NCBI RefSeq assembly: GCF_023238205.1
Contig: NZ_CP096661.1
Span: forward strand, 1-64,000
Length of the DNA: 64,000 bases
Direction: 5' to 3'
Source: Halorussus limi
GTDB lineage: Archaea > Halobacteriota > Halobacteria > Halobacteriales > Haladaptataceae
The position numbers and the translations under genes were made by a program. Numbering within the stretch: position 1 is the first letter of the stretch; every line of letters begins with the position of its first letter. Positions 48,129 to 57,209 of the stretch are shown here, in pieces. Under the pieces are notes generated by a model. It made no database searches, had not been told where the DNA came from, and saw only the letters and a list, made by a program, of their open reading frames with translations.

Positions 48129-48962
48129 ATGAGTCGGGACGCGGACGACGAGTCAGACGGCGCGGACGACCCAGACGACCCGGACGAGTCGAACGGCGCG
48201 GACGACGCAGACGAATCGCGGGACGCGGGCGAGTCCAACGAAGCGAGCGAACCTAACGACGCCGACGAATCGGACGACTCGAAGGACGTAGGAGTTCCCC
48301 GCAGACCGTACACGCTCTTCGTCCGCGCTCGACTCTCGCACCCGGAACTGCCGTTCGCGCCCGCGCTGGCCGACGCGCCGGGGACGACCGTCAGACCCCG
48401 CTCGGCGATGCTCGACGCCGACCGGTTCTTCGTCGCCGGGGTCGGCGACTCGCTTGACGCCTTCGAGGCCGGACTCGCGGCGGACCCGACGGTTGCAGAC
48501 CCCGCGGTCGTCAGCGAGTCCGGCGACCGCCGCATCTATCGGAGCGACCTCACGGACCGCGGCCGCGAGCGACTGGCCCCGCTGGAGGCCGCCGCGGCGT
48601 TCGTCCACGACGCCAGCGGCACCGACGAGGGCTGGACGGTCCGGATGGAACTCCCTGACAGAGATGCGCTCGTCCGCTTCGTCGAGGCGTGTCGCGCGGC
48701 CGACGTCGACGTCGACCTCCAGCGAATCACCGATACCGGGGGCGTCGAGCGCCACCACGCGTACGGCCTCAGCGCCGACCAGGAGCGCATCCTCCGGACC
48801 GCCTACGAGACCGGCTACTACGACGTTCCCCGGAAGGTCTCTCAGAGCGACCTCGCGGAGTCGTTCGGTCTCTCCACGTCGGCGGTCTCCCAGCACCTCC
48901 GGCGCGCGACCGCGGAACTCGTCGGGAGCGCGCTCCTGCCTCGACGCGACCCCGACCCGTGA
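48129..48962 (+). CDS. Bat-like transcription regulator with HTH_10 domain
   Basis: A 277-residue protein. The first 55 residues or so are a low-complexity Asp/Ser/Glu tail. A central beta/alpha domain (about 60-210) is the bacterio-opsin-activator-like sensor type. The C-terminal HTH_10 domain is LSADQERILRTAYETGYYD, then VSQSDLAESFGLSTSAVSQHLRRA. The GTG at 48099 would add ten residues; ATG 48129 is chosen. Such regulators are abundant in haloarchaea; the target is unknown. Confidence 0.85.
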   Translation: MSRDADDESDGADDPDDPDESNGADDADESRDAGESNEASEPNDADESDDSKDVGVPRRPYTLFVRARLSHPELPFAPALADAPGTTVRPRSAMLDADRFFVAGVGDSLDAFEAGLAADPTVADPAVVSESGDRRIYRSDLTDRGRERLAPLEAAAAFVHDASGTDEGWTVRMELPDRDALVRFVEACRAADVDVDLQRITDTGGVERHHAYGLSADQERILRTAYETGYYDVPRKVSQSDLAESFGLSTSAVSQHLRRATAELVGSALLPRRDPDP

Positions 48963-49054
48963 CCGCCGTTCGGCGATACCTACTCGACTCGGGGACCGAC
49001 TTCGACCCCGTTAGCAATCGCATTACTACGTGGCCGTCTCCCCAACAGTGAGCC

Positions 49055-50017
49055 ATGAACTCGTCCGAAGCGAGCCGTCGCTGTAACGAGGTGCTCGACG
49101 CCGTCTCGAACGCGGTCATCACCGAGCGCGAGACGCTCCGAACCGTCCTCTCGGGCGTCCTCGCCGGGGGGAACGTCCTGCTCGAAGACGTGCCCGGAAC
49201 CGGCAAGACGCTGACCGCCCGGAGTTTGGCGACCGCGCTCGGCCTCTCCTTTTCGCGCATCCAGTTCACGCCCGACCTGCTCCCCGCCGACGTGACGGGG
49301 ACCGACGTGTTCAACGAGCGAGACCGGGAGTTCGAGTTCGACCGCGGTCCGCTGTTCGCCAACGTGGTCCTCGCCGACGAGATAAACCGCGCGTCGCCCA
49401 AGACGCAGGCCGCCCTTCTCGAAGCCATGGAGGAGGGACAGGTGACGGTCAACGGCGAAACCCACCAGCTACCCGACCCGTTCTTCGTCATCGCCACGCA
49501 GAACCCAGTCGAGGACGGGCAGGGGACCTTCCCGCTGCCGGAGGCTCAGAAGGACCGCTTCCTCGTGAAGACGAGTCTCGGCTACCCCGAGGAGGAGGGC
49601 GAACTCGAACTCCTCGACCGCCGCGACGCCCGCGACAGCAGACACCCGAGCGCCCGGCGGACGCTCGACCCCGCCGACCTCCGGGAAATCCAGTCCCTCG
49701 TGGAGCGAATCGAGGTCGACCGGGACGTGAAATCCTACGTGGTGGACCTCGCGCGCGCGACCCGCGACCACGCTCGGACCCGGGTCGGCGTCTCGCCCCG
49801 CGGGACCCAGCGCCTCTTCGAGACCGCCAGAACCCGCGCGCTCCTCGACGGCCGCGACTACGTCGTTCCCGACGACGTGAAGGCGGTCGCGCACCCGGTC
49901 GTGGCCCACCGACTCGTCCTAACCGCCGACGCCCGCGTGGACGAGGTGACGCGAACCGACGTCGTCGAGGACCTCCTCTCGGAGGTGTCGGTCCCGACGA
50001 TTGCCCGCACGGCGTAG
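49055..50017 (+). CDS. MoxR-family AAA+ ATPase
   Basis: A 320-residue AAA_3 ATPase. The Walker A is VPGTGKT (47-52), the Walker B is LADEIN (106-111), sensor 1 is IATQNP, and the arginine-finger region is FPLPEAQKDRF. The C-terminal lid (about 220-310) contains GVSPRGTQ, typical of MoxR. MoxR proteins work as chaperones with DUF58 proteins. The DUF58/DUF4129 cluster starts nearby but on the opposite strand, so MoxR is a separate unit, convergent with it. Confidence 0.95.
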   Translation: MNSSEASRRCNEVLDAVSNAVITERETLRTVLSGVLAGGNVLLEDVPGTGKTLTARSLATALGLSFSRIQFTPDLLPADVTGTDVFNERDREFEFDRGPLFANVVLADEINRASPKTQAALLEAMEEGQVTVNGETHQLPDPFFVIATQNPVEDGQGTFPLPEAQKDRFLVKTSLGYPEEEGELELLDRRDARDSRHPSARRTLDPADLREIQSLVERIEVDRDVKSYVVDLARATRDHARTRVGVSPRGTQRLFETARTRALLDGRDYVVPDDVKAVAHPVVAHRLVLTADARVDEVTRTDVVEDLLSEVSVPTIARTA

Positions 50018-50070
50018 GCGAGGCCCGAGTCGTGCGGGCCGGTCGCGGTCACTCCGCGCTTCGCTCGTGG

Positions 50071-50381
50071 TCACTCTGGCGCTTCGATTTCGATGTCGCC
50101 GTCCCAGTACGCGGTCACGAGGCAGTCGTTGTACGAAAACGTGAGACATCCGCCACCGGGCCGGAGGTGCATCGTGGGCGTCGGTGCGAACAGTCTGTTC
50201 AGGGAGTCTGGGTCGGCCACCTCGTAAGCGGCGAGAGTTCCGTAGGGTCGGTCCCCGTGACCGAGGCGACGGCGGCGACGATGGTGTCGCTGAGTTCGTC
50301 GTCGCTCAGCCAGTCGCGTTCGGCGTGAAACGTGGTCGATTCGTCGGTAGTCACTCGCCGTAACTCCGGTGCGTCGTTCAC
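50071..50381 (-). pseudogene. HalOD1-domain protein gene broken by a 1-nt deletion
   Basis: The first 52 codons from 50381 read MNDAPELRRVTTDEST and on to VASVTGTDPTELSPL. The frame then shifts at about 50226. One base later the frame continues as YEVADPDSLNRLF, MHLRPGGGCLTFSYND and GDIEIEAPE and stops at 50071. The joined product is a normal HalOD1 output-domain protein of about 103 residues. The total of 311 nt is one short of a multiple of three, in a short run (CCGCTTACGAG) where an extra T restores CTT-TAC-GAG. It is either a true pseudogene or a sequencing error. Confidence 0.85.
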
Positions 50382-50551
50382 GGCTAAGTCCTCCGTCGTA
50401 GTAGAAACCGACCGCTTAAATTTTTAATTTGCCGGCTTTATATTGAAATCACACCGCGATCGGAACTATAACTCGACAGAGGGAATCGAACGCGGTCAGA
50501 GCGACACCGAACGCGCCGGAAGCGCCTGGAGCGACACCGAGCGCGACTCGC
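50382..50551. other. AT-rich promoter gap
   Basis: TTTAAATTTTTAATTTG-type sequence at about 50417-50433 is the likely promoter of the HalOD1 gene (minus strand). No other feature is seen up to the end of the DUF7519-like gene. Confidence 0.4.
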
Positions 50552-51286
50552 CTACTCGTGAAGCGCGACGCTGAGGAGGACGACCGCGAGGACCAACAGC
50601 GCGAGCGCCGGGAGCGAGAGACCGGTCGAACCGACCCCGTCCACGACGCGCCCCGTCAGCATCGCCGCGACGCCGACGAGACCGGCACTCGCGGCGTGTA
50701 CGCCCTCGGTGCGCCACGTCGAGGCCGCGCGGCCCAACTGCTCGCCGACGTTGATGGCGTGTTCGCCGAGGTCCCACCCGACGACCGCCGCGACCGCTCC
50801 GGCGACCAGCGTCCCCGGCGGGACCGCCTGGAAGACGCCGGTGACGAGGACCGTCACGAGGACGAGGCCCGCGCCGAGTTTCACCAGTCTCCGCGACCCC
50901 CGTCCGCGCGCCGGGACCACCCCGGCCCCGAGCGTCAGGACGCCGACCAGACCCGGAAGCACGCGCAGGACGCTCGGCACGTCGCCGGCCAGCACCGCGC
51001 CCGCGGCGATTCCGGCGAGCGCGATTGTGCCGCCCGTGCCGAACGCGGCCAGCGACTGCGCTCGCCGCCCCCGCGCCCGGAGTTCGTCGCCCGTCGCCGC
51101 CGCCGCGAGACCGACGAGGACGACGCCGACCGCCGGACCGCCCGGACCGCCGACGAGCAGAACGCCCGCCGCGGCGGCGAGACTGGCGACCGTCGCGCTG
51201 AGGCGCGTCGGTCGCCGCCCGACCGCGATTCCGTCGCTCGCCGGGGTCGGTTCGCCCGCCCGCTCGCCGGTCGCGGTTCCCGTCAT
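50552..51286 (-). CDS. Multi-spanning membrane protein, DUF7519-like, last gene of the DUF58 cluster
   Basis: A 244-residue membrane protein with about six Ala/Val/Gly-rich helices (LAAAAGVLLVGGPG, VGVVLVGLAAAATG, TIALAGIAAGAVLAG, VLPGLVGVLTLGAGVV, ALALLVLAVVLLSVAL). The start is an ATG overlapping the DUF58 stop (ATGA); the longer in-frame upstream reading is an Arg-rich shadow. This layout is what I know as DUF7519 in haloarchaea. Function is unknown; it presumably assembles with the other cluster proteins. Confidence 0.8.
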   Translation of the reverse strand: MTGTATGERAGEPTPASDGIAVGRRPTRLSATVASLAAAAGVLLVGGPGGPAVGVVLVGLAAAATGDELRARGRRAQSLAAFGTGGTIALAGIAAGAVLAGDVPSVLRVLPGLVGVLTLGAGVVPARGRGSRRLVKLGAGLVLVTVLVTGVFQAVPPGTLVAGAVAAVVGWDLGEHAINVGEQLGRAASTWRTEGVHAASAGLVGVAAMLTGRVVDGVGSTGLSLPALALLVLAVVLLSVALHE

Positions 51287-52545
51287 AGCGCCCCCCTGTC
51301 GCCCGCCTTGGCGACCGCGGCGGCCAGACCGTCGTCGGTCCCCCAGTCGAGGACGGGAATCTCCCGTCGCCGGAGCGCCGCGATGCGGTTCTCCCGCTCG
51401 GTCGCCGCCAGTCTCCGGCCCGGCGTCGCGTCGCCGGTCGCGTCCGGACTGACGACGGTCACGCTGTGGCCGTGGGCCTCCAGCGTGCTGGCCGCCGTCA
51501 CCGCGTCGTCGTCGCACAGCGGCGTGAGGAACGTGACCTGTGTGTCCGGACTCAACTGCCGCCGGACCCGGGCTACCCGGTCCGCTATCGGTTCTTCGGC
51601 GTCGTCGTTCGGCGGCGACGCCGCGAACGCTGAGTGGGTCGCCAGTGTTCGCATCGCGCGCGTCCGGTGGTCGGTCCCCGCGCCCGGCGGAAGCCAGCAG
51701 TTCTCGCGGCCGAGCGCCGCCACGCCGACTCGGTTGCGCCCCGTGAGGAGCGACCCCGCGAGTCGCTGGGCGGCCGCGACGCTCCGGACGACCGCGTGGG
51801 GTTCGCCCTCGGACGCTCGATAGGCCGGAGCGCGGGCGTCCACCAGCAGGACGACCGAGGCGCTTCGCTCTTCGCGGTACTCGACGGTCGTGAGTTCGCC
51901 GGCGCGGGCGAACCGCTTCCAGTCGATGCGACTCATCGCGTCGCCGCGCCGGTACTCGCGGGTCTGGTGGAACTCGACCCCGACGCCGCCGTGGTCGGTC
52001 AGCAGGTCGCCAGCGTCCTCGACGGCGAGGTTCCGGCGCGGCGGCGCGCCGCCCGCCACGGTGCAGTCGATTTCGGTCTCTGCGGACACCGTCGTTTCGA
52101 CCTCGCGCTCCCCGCTCGGGTCGCGGACGACCGCTGTCGCGGGGTCGAACCCGTGCTTGCCCTCGTCGGTCTCGACGGCGTACTCGAAGGTCGCCTCGCC
52201 GCCTGGTCGGAGCGGACCGCCGTACCGCGGCGACCCCGACGTGACCGTCAGCGCGGGCGGCACCCCGTCCACGACGCGAAGGTCGAACAGCGTCTGGTCG
52301 CCGGCGTTCCGGACCGTGACACTCACTTCGACCGTCTCGCCCGGCGAAGGTGCTCGCTCGCTCAACCGACGCTCGATTTCGAGGTCCGGGGTCTCGGGCG
52401 GCGCGGGCGAGAGTCGCGGGTACGCCGCGAACGCGACCCCGACCACGGAGACGAGGACGAGGTCGGGCCGGTCGGCGACGAGTCCGACGCCTCCGACGAG
52501 CAGCGTCACCGCCACGACGCCCCGCCAACGACGAGTCTCGGTCAT
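51283..52545 (-). CDS. DUF58 domain protein
   Basis: A 420-residue membrane-anchored protein. Two N-terminal hydrophobic segments (about 10-45) are followed by a beta-rich domain of NEW/CARDB-like repeats, then the DUF58 core with EFHQTREYRRGDAMSRIDWKRFAR (191-214) and a vWA-like tail (SVVLLVDARAP). DUF58 proteins are MoxR partners and have been tied to cell envelope maturation in bacteria. It overlaps both neighbours by 4 nt. Confidence 0.92.
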   Translation of the reverse strand: MTETRRWRGVVAVTLLVGGVGLVADRPDLVLVSVVGVAFAAYPRLSPAPPETPDLEIERRLSERAPSPGETVEVSVTVRNAGDQTLFDLRVVDGVPPALTVTSGSPRYGGPLRPGGEATFEYAVETDEGKHGFDPATAVVRDPSGEREVETTVSAETEIDCTVAGGAPPRRNLAVEDAGDLLTDHGGVGVEFHQTREYRRGDAMSRIDWKRFARAGELTTVEYREERSASVVLLVDARAPAYRASEGEPHAVVRSVAAAQRLAGSLLTGRNRVGVAALGRENCWLPPGAGTDHRTRAMRTLATHSAFAASPPNDDAEEPIADRVARVRRQLSPDTQVTFLTPLCDDDAVTAASTLEAHGHSVTVVSPDATGDATPGRRLAATERENRIAALRRREIPVLDWGTDDGLAAAVAKAGDRGAL

Positions 52546-53252
52546 CGCTCGACCTCCGGTCGCCGATTCAGTTCGCGCTCTCGCTGCTCGTTCTCTCTCC
52601 GCCTATTCCCTCCCCGCTCGCTCTCTTTCCGCACGTCTCCTCTCGGCCCGTTCGCTCCTCGCTCGTCTTCTCTCTGCTCGCTCCGCTCGCGTTCGAGCAG
52701 TTCCGCGACGGCCCGCCGAGCGCCGCGCCTGCTCCACGGTTCGGCGCGGGCCAGCGCCAGCGCGCGGGCCTCGACGCCGGGCCCGTTCCCGGCGAGGAAC
52801 GCGGCCGCCTCGCGATCGTCGGTCCACGTCCCCGCGTCGAGGCGCTCCTCGGCCTCCTCGCGGGAACACTCGTCCCGGCGAACCCACGTTTCGACCGCGA
52901 CGGTCCGGAGGCGCTCGCGGAGGGCCTCGCGGCGCTCGTCGCCGACGACCGGCGCGAGCGCGGTCCGACTCGCGAGCGCGTCGTCCACCGCGTCGCCCGC
53001 GACCGGCGCCGTCACCGGACGCTCGGGCGTCGGCGTCTCGGTCTGTCGGAGCGCGCCGCCCCCGCCGGACGCCAGCACGGACGCGGCGACGAGCAACCCG
53101 ACGCCCGCGAACGCGGCGACCACGAAGTAGTCGTTGCCGAGCGCGGTCAGCATCGCCCCGACGGCCCCGCCCGCGGGACCGCCGCCGAGCGCGAGCGCGC
53201 ATCCCAGCGCCACCACGCCGGCGCCCCCGGAGACGACCCGATAGCGCTTCAC
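52542..53252 (-). CDS. Small membrane protein of the DUF58 cluster (DUF7269-like)
   Basis: A 236-residue protein beginning at GTG 53252 (VKRYRVVSGGAG). It has two membrane helices (about 8-30 and about 44-66) and a cytoplasmic helical region with EALRERLRTVAVETWVRRDECSREEAEERLDAGTWTDDREAAAFLAG. The C-terminal 45 residues are an Arg/Glu repeat. Starts and stops overlap the neighbours in GTGA and ATGA junctions. Function is unknown. Confidence 0.82.
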   Translation of the reverse strand: MKRYRVVSGGAGVVALGCALALGGGPAGGAVGAMLTALGNDYFVVAAFAGVGLLVAASVLASGGGGALRQTETPTPERPVTAPVAGDAVDDALASRTALAPVVGDERREALRERLRTVAVETWVRRDECSREEAEERLDAGTWTDDREAAAFLAGNGPGVEARALALARAEPWSRRGARRAVAELLERERSEQREDERGANGPRGDVRKESERGGNRRRENEQRERELNRRPEVER

Positions 53253-54160
53253 TGCCGGACCTCCAGTTGCGAGCGCACGCTGTCGAGGGTCCGCTCGGCG
53301 CGCCGGCGGCGCTCGTCGGTCACACGAGCGCCGCCGTACCGGACTTCCTCGAACAGCGCGGTCAGTTTCCGGGCGGTCTCGTCGTCCACGCCGCGGCGCT
53401 TCGCCGCCGCCGCGCACTCTCGGGGCGTGAGGTCGCGTCGGTCGGCGAGGTCGAGTCGCTCGACCATCTCGAACCACGCCGCCGCGATATCGTTCTGCGG
53501 GTCGGGTTCGCGGTCGGCCGCCGCTTCGCTCTCGTCGCCGTCCTCGGTCTCCCCCGGCGAAATCCGGGCGAGAATCCGGTCGCGGTACCGGACCGCCGCG
53601 CCGAACAGCACCGCCAGCACCAGATACGGGAGCAGGTTCGACAGCAGGTCGAGCAGGTCCCGCAGGAGCGACAGCAGGCGTTCGAGCAGCGTCTGGTCGC
53701 GAATCCCAGTCCCGTTACCTTCTCCGGACTGGGAGTTCGCTCCGCCGCTCTGTTGCATCTCGTTTCCGCTGCCCCCGGACTGCTTGCTGTGTTGGTTCTC
53801 GCCGCTTCCTGCGGCTTGGTCCTGTCGTCCCCCGTCACCGCCGGACGCCGACCGAGTGAAGTCGCCGTTCTCCGCGGCGTCGCCCGCTTTCGCCGCCTGC
53901 ACCTTCTCGTCGCCGGAGGACCCCGACTCAGACGAGGCGTCCTTCCCGGACCCGGACTGGCCGGAGGCCGACCGGCCGCCGTCGATGGCGTCGTCGAGTT
54001 TCTTGGCTTGCCCCGTCCCGATTGGGACCTTGTCGTAGTCGAAGTTCGTGACCTCCTCGGGGTCGGTCGAGACCGTCGAGTCGAGCGTGGTCGAGGTCGC
54101 GCCGATTGCGAGGACACAGCAGAGCGCGACGACGACCGTGAGGACCGAGTCGGCCTTCAT
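53249..54160 (-). CDS. DUF4129 domain protein, first gene of the DUF58 cluster
   Basis: A 303-residue protein. A signal/anchor helix (about 5-27), a long Ser/Gly/Gln-rich linker (about 55-155), a membrane helix (LLPYLVLAVLFGAAV, about 175-192) and the C-terminal DUF4129 helical domain (DIAAAWFEMVERLDLADRRDLTPRECAAAAKRRG) are visible. DUF4129 proteins often accompany MoxR and transglutaminase-like genes. The linker probably extends outside the membrane. The first gene of four with 4-nt overlaps. Confidence 0.9.
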   Translation of the reverse strand: MKADSVLTVVVALCCVLAIGATSTTLDSTVSTDPEEVTNFDYDKVPIGTGQAKKLDDAIDGGRSASGQSGSGKDASSESGSSGDEKVQAAKAGDAAENGDFTRSASGGDGGRQDQAAGSGENQHSKQSGGSGNEMQQSGGANSQSGEGNGTGIRDQTLLERLLSLLRDLLDLLSNLLPYLVLAVLFGAAVRYRDRILARISPGETEDGDESEAAADREPDPQNDIAAAWFEMVERLDLADRRDLTPRECAAAAKRRGVDDETARKLTALFEEVRYGGARVTDERRRRAERTLDSVRSQLEVRQ

Positions 54161-54313
54161 CCTCGCGCTCGAAGGTTCTCCGAGCGTATCGTTCGGCGAG
54201 CGGTTCCGTGCATTCTCTGTCCGGTCGGAAGGGGCGTTCGGGGTTAATTATGACGCGCTTAAGCCGGTCATAGGTCGCGGATAATAATCCTGTCCCGGTC
54301 CCGTCTCCGAAGT

Positions 54314-55381
54314 ATGCCCGATACACTGGCAGGCGGAGGAGGTCGTCGCCGCGTCGTGGCTATCGCGCTGGTCGGATTACTCGTCGCTTTCTCCGGGTGC
54401 GCCGGGTTCGGCGGGGGCGTGTCAGACGGCACTTCGACCGAGAACGGAACGACTACCGCGGGTGAACCGACCACCGAACCGGCGACGGGCGAATCGACCG
54501 TGGTGAACGGCACCGATGAGACGACTACGGCGAACGACAGTACCGGAACGACCGCGACGAACGACAGTTCGGAGACCACCGCCGGTGACGGCCACAGTCA
54601 CTCCCACGGCGGAGAGACGACCGACTCCGAAGGCTCCGACGACGGCGGAAACGACTCCGAGAGCGCGAACGCGACCGGAGACCTCTCGGGTAAGATGACG
54701 GTGGTCGTCGCCGGGACCGAACTCCCGCTCGACGAACTCTCCTCGGGCGACCGGGTGTCGATAGCGGCCGACGACGAACACTCGTGGCGAGCGAACTCCT
54801 CGCTCACGCTCGCGGCGGCGCTGTCCTCGTTCGGCGTCGAGGCGAGCGCGGACGCCGTGAGCTACGACGGCGAGACCTACCGCGAGGCGACGAACGGCAC
54901 CGAAATTCACTACCGAGTGAACGGCGAGGAGGTCGACCCCGAGTCCTACACGCTCGGCGACGGCGACCAGATTTGGGTGACCGTCGAGACGGCAGACGCG
55001 AACTACTCGGTGCCCGGCACGTACATCGACGCCGACCAGCAGCACATCCACGGCCCGATGACGTTCGTCGTGGACGGCGAGAAGGTGGACTTCAGCGCCG
55101 AGCGGTTCCAGTCGGGCCACCGCCACTTCCACTTCGAGGGCGGTCACGCGAACCCGTGGCACGCCCACTCGTGGAGCGTCACCCTCCAGTACGGACTGAA
55201 CACCCTGTCCGGTATCAACGTGACCGACGACTCGGTGACGTACAACGGTACGACCTACCGGCGTGGGGCCGCCAACACGTCGGTCTCGATTACGGTGAAC
55301 GGCGAGGCGGTCGACCCGAGCGAGTACTTCCTGAAGGACGGCGACGAGGTGCGCGTCGTGGTTGAGAAGGACGACTCGTAG
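54314..55381 (+). CDS. Histidine-rich lipoprotein with duplicated domain
   Basis: A 355-residue exported lipoprotein with a basic N-region RRR, a hydrophobic helix and lipobox FSGC (C29). A Thr/Asn-rich linker with many NxT/S sequons follows, then a HSHSHGG stretch. Two homologous domains of about 100 residues follow (about 125-225 and about 240-350); both contain V-x-Y-x-G-T-Y-R and V-N-G-E-x-V-D-P. The second domain has an inserted His cluster, HRHFHFEGGHANPWHAHSW. These features suggest an extracellular transition-metal-binding protein. The gene is flanked by other surface proteins. No known family is recognised. Confidence 0.82.
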   Translation: MPDTLAGGGGRRRVVAIALVGLLVAFSGCAGFGGGVSDGTSTENGTTTAGEPTTEPATGESTVVNGTDETTTANDSTGTTATNDSSETTAGDGHSHSHGGETTDSEGSDDGGNDSESANATGDLSGKMTVVVAGTELPLDELSSGDRVSIAADDEHSWRANSSLTLAAALSSFGVEASADAVSYDGETYREATNGTEIHYRVNGEEVDPESYTLGDGDQIWVTVETADANYSVPGTYIDADQQHIHGPMTFVVDGEKVDFSAERFQSGHRHFHFEGGHANPWHAHSWSVTLQYGLNTLSGINVTDDSVTYNGTTYRRGAANTSVSITVNGEAVDPSEYFLKDGDEVRVVVEKDDS

Positions 55382-55511
55382 CCGACCCCGCTCTCTTCTG
55401 GCCACCGAGTACGGAATCCTTGATTTAAAAGCTGGCCATGTGAACGACAGCAACCATTTGGGGCGGCCAGAAGACTTTTCTACGGTTCATTCCCGACGAA
55501 CCGTGGAAAAT

Positions 55512-57131
55512 ATGACGACACGGACACCTAAATCTGACTACGACTCCGAGGCGGCGGAACGCGACGAACTTTCCGAAGACGGCGACGCTGCACGAACCAT
55601 CTCTCGACGGGGCTATCTCGCGTCTCTGACTAGGGCGGGCCTTCTCGGGGGCGTGTCTCCCGCGCTCGTCGGGCGGGCGAGCGCAGCCTCGACCGACCGA
55701 ATCGAACAGTTGAAAGACCAGTACAGCACCGTCGTCGACATCGCCGACGCTGGCGCCGACGACACCGGCGCGGAATCGATAACCCCAGTTCTCGATGCTC
55801 ACGCGGGCGACGACACGCTGTTCGTCTTCCCGCAGGGTCGCTACCGGATGAACGAGGAGTTCCGACACTGCGGCTACGACCACTTCGGGATGGTGGGCGA
55901 CGACGCCACCATCGTCCCCGGCGACTATTACGAGTTCGAGGGGCCGAACCGGCGACTCTTCCGACTCGGGGTCTACCACGACCCCGGCCGGGACCTGCAC
56001 GTCGAGGGCCTCACCGTGGACCAGACGGCCCCCGACACCGGTATCCGGGCCATCGAGGCGCAGGTCTCGGACGGACTGACGGTCCGGGACGTGGACGTGG
56101 TCGGCAAGCACGACAGCGGCACGTGGGGTCCGGCGCTCTTCGACGTAATGGACCCCGACGGGACCGGCACGGTCGAGGGGTTCCGCGCGCCCGCCGGCGG
56201 CGAGTGGGTGTCGAACACGCCCAACGACGGCGACCTCTGGCGCGGGCCGACGGGCATCATGGTCAGTCGCTACCACGAGGGGACGGTCGAACTCGTCGAC
56301 TGCCAACTCGGGGGCTTCCCCGACAACGGCGTCTACGCCGGAAACGCCAAGGGGACCGTAATCGTTCGGCGCGGCGTCTTTCGCAACAGCCACGCCAGCA
56401 GTCTCCGCATCGGCGGCCACCACAGCAAAATCGTGGGCGCGACCGTCATCGTGGACGACAACCCCGACCACTTCGACAACCAGCGCGGGATTCGCCTCGA
56501 CCAGGGTTCGTGGCTACAGGTCCTCGACTCGACGGTTCGACTCGACAAGCCGACCGGCAACGGCATCACGGTCCTCGACGACGTGGAGTCGGCAAAAATT
56601 CACAACTCCTCGGTGATTCAGCGCACCGACCGCACGAACCAGGCCATCGTCGTCGAGGACGAGGCCGGTCCGACCTACGTCCAGAAGGTCCACGTCGACA
56701 TCCACGGGAGCGGCAATGCCGTCGAAATCAAGGGCGGCGACCGACCCGGCGAGGTCGGCGTCTCGGACGTTCGGGTCACCGGTCCGGCGTCCGGGAGCGT
56801 CTTCCGGAACGCCATCCGGTGCGAGCGAGCGAACTGCGAGTTCCGAGGACTCGAAATCGACCAACCGGGGAGCGACTACCGGCGCGCGCTCGAAATCAAC
56901 GCCGACGACTGCCTCGTCTACGGGGGCACCTTCGAGACGACTCACCACCCCATCGTGGTCAACGGAACCGGCGCGTGGATAGAGTCGGCCTACGCCGAGT
57001 CGTACTCGGACTACGAGGCGCTCCGACTCAACGAGTCGAGCGCCGACGTCAAAGTGAAGGACAACACGCTGGTCGGCGGCGTCCTCGACGTGGGGTGCGA
57101 GGGCCTCACGATGTACGGCAACGAGACGTAA
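55512..57131 (+). CDS. Tat-exported right-handed beta-helix protein (1)
   Basis: A 539-residue protein; start at ATG 55512. The Tat signal TISRRGYLASLTRAG is followed by a hydrophobic region. The mature part consists of short beta-helix turns (DLHVEGLTVDQT, GLTVRDVDVVG, VELVDCQLGGFPDNGVYAG, SSLRIGGHHSKIVGATV, VYGGTFETTHHP), the pectate-lyase-like fold. Asp and His residues at repeat corners could bind calcium or sugars. It is a paralogue of the protein at 59078. It is likely a cell-surface glycan-binding or glycan-cleaving protein; the substrate is unknown. Confidence 0.87.
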   Translation: MTTRTPKSDYDSEAAERDELSEDGDAARTISRRGYLASLTRAGLLGGVSPALVGRASAASTDRIEQLKDQYSTVVDIADAGADDTGAESITPVLDAHAGDDTLFVFPQGRYRMNEEFRHCGYDHFGMVGDDATIVPGDYYEFEGPNRRLFRLGVYHDPGRDLHVEGLTVDQTAPDTGIRAIEAQVSDGLTVRDVDVVGKHDSGTWGPALFDVMDPDGTGTVEGFRAPAGGEWVSNTPNDGDLWRGPTGIMVSRYHEGTVELVDCQLGGFPDNGVYAGNAKGTVIVRRGVFRNSHASSLRIGGHHSKIVGATVIVDDNPDHFDNQRGIRLDQGSWLQVLDSTVRLDKPTGNGITVLDDVESAKIHNSSVIQRTDRTNQAIVVEDEAGPTYVQKVHVDIHGSGNAVEIKGGDRPGEVGVSDVRVTGPASGSVFRNAIRCERANCEFRGLEIDQPGSDYRRALEINADDCLVYGGTFETTHHPIVVNGTGAWIESAYAESYSDYEALRLNESSADVKVKDNTLVGGVLDVGCEGLTMYGNET

Positions 57132-57209
57132 CCCGGGAGTTCGACGCGGCGGTTCGGCCCGGCTTACCCGCCGGATAATAAAGCACGACGGGTTCCTGAG
57201 TTCCCGTCG

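Noticed and set aside
51287-52528. Long N-terminal extension of the DUF7519-like protein (658 codons in all)
   Set aside because: The extension is an Arg/Pro-rich shadow of DUF58; the ATGA junction at 51286 gives the natural start.
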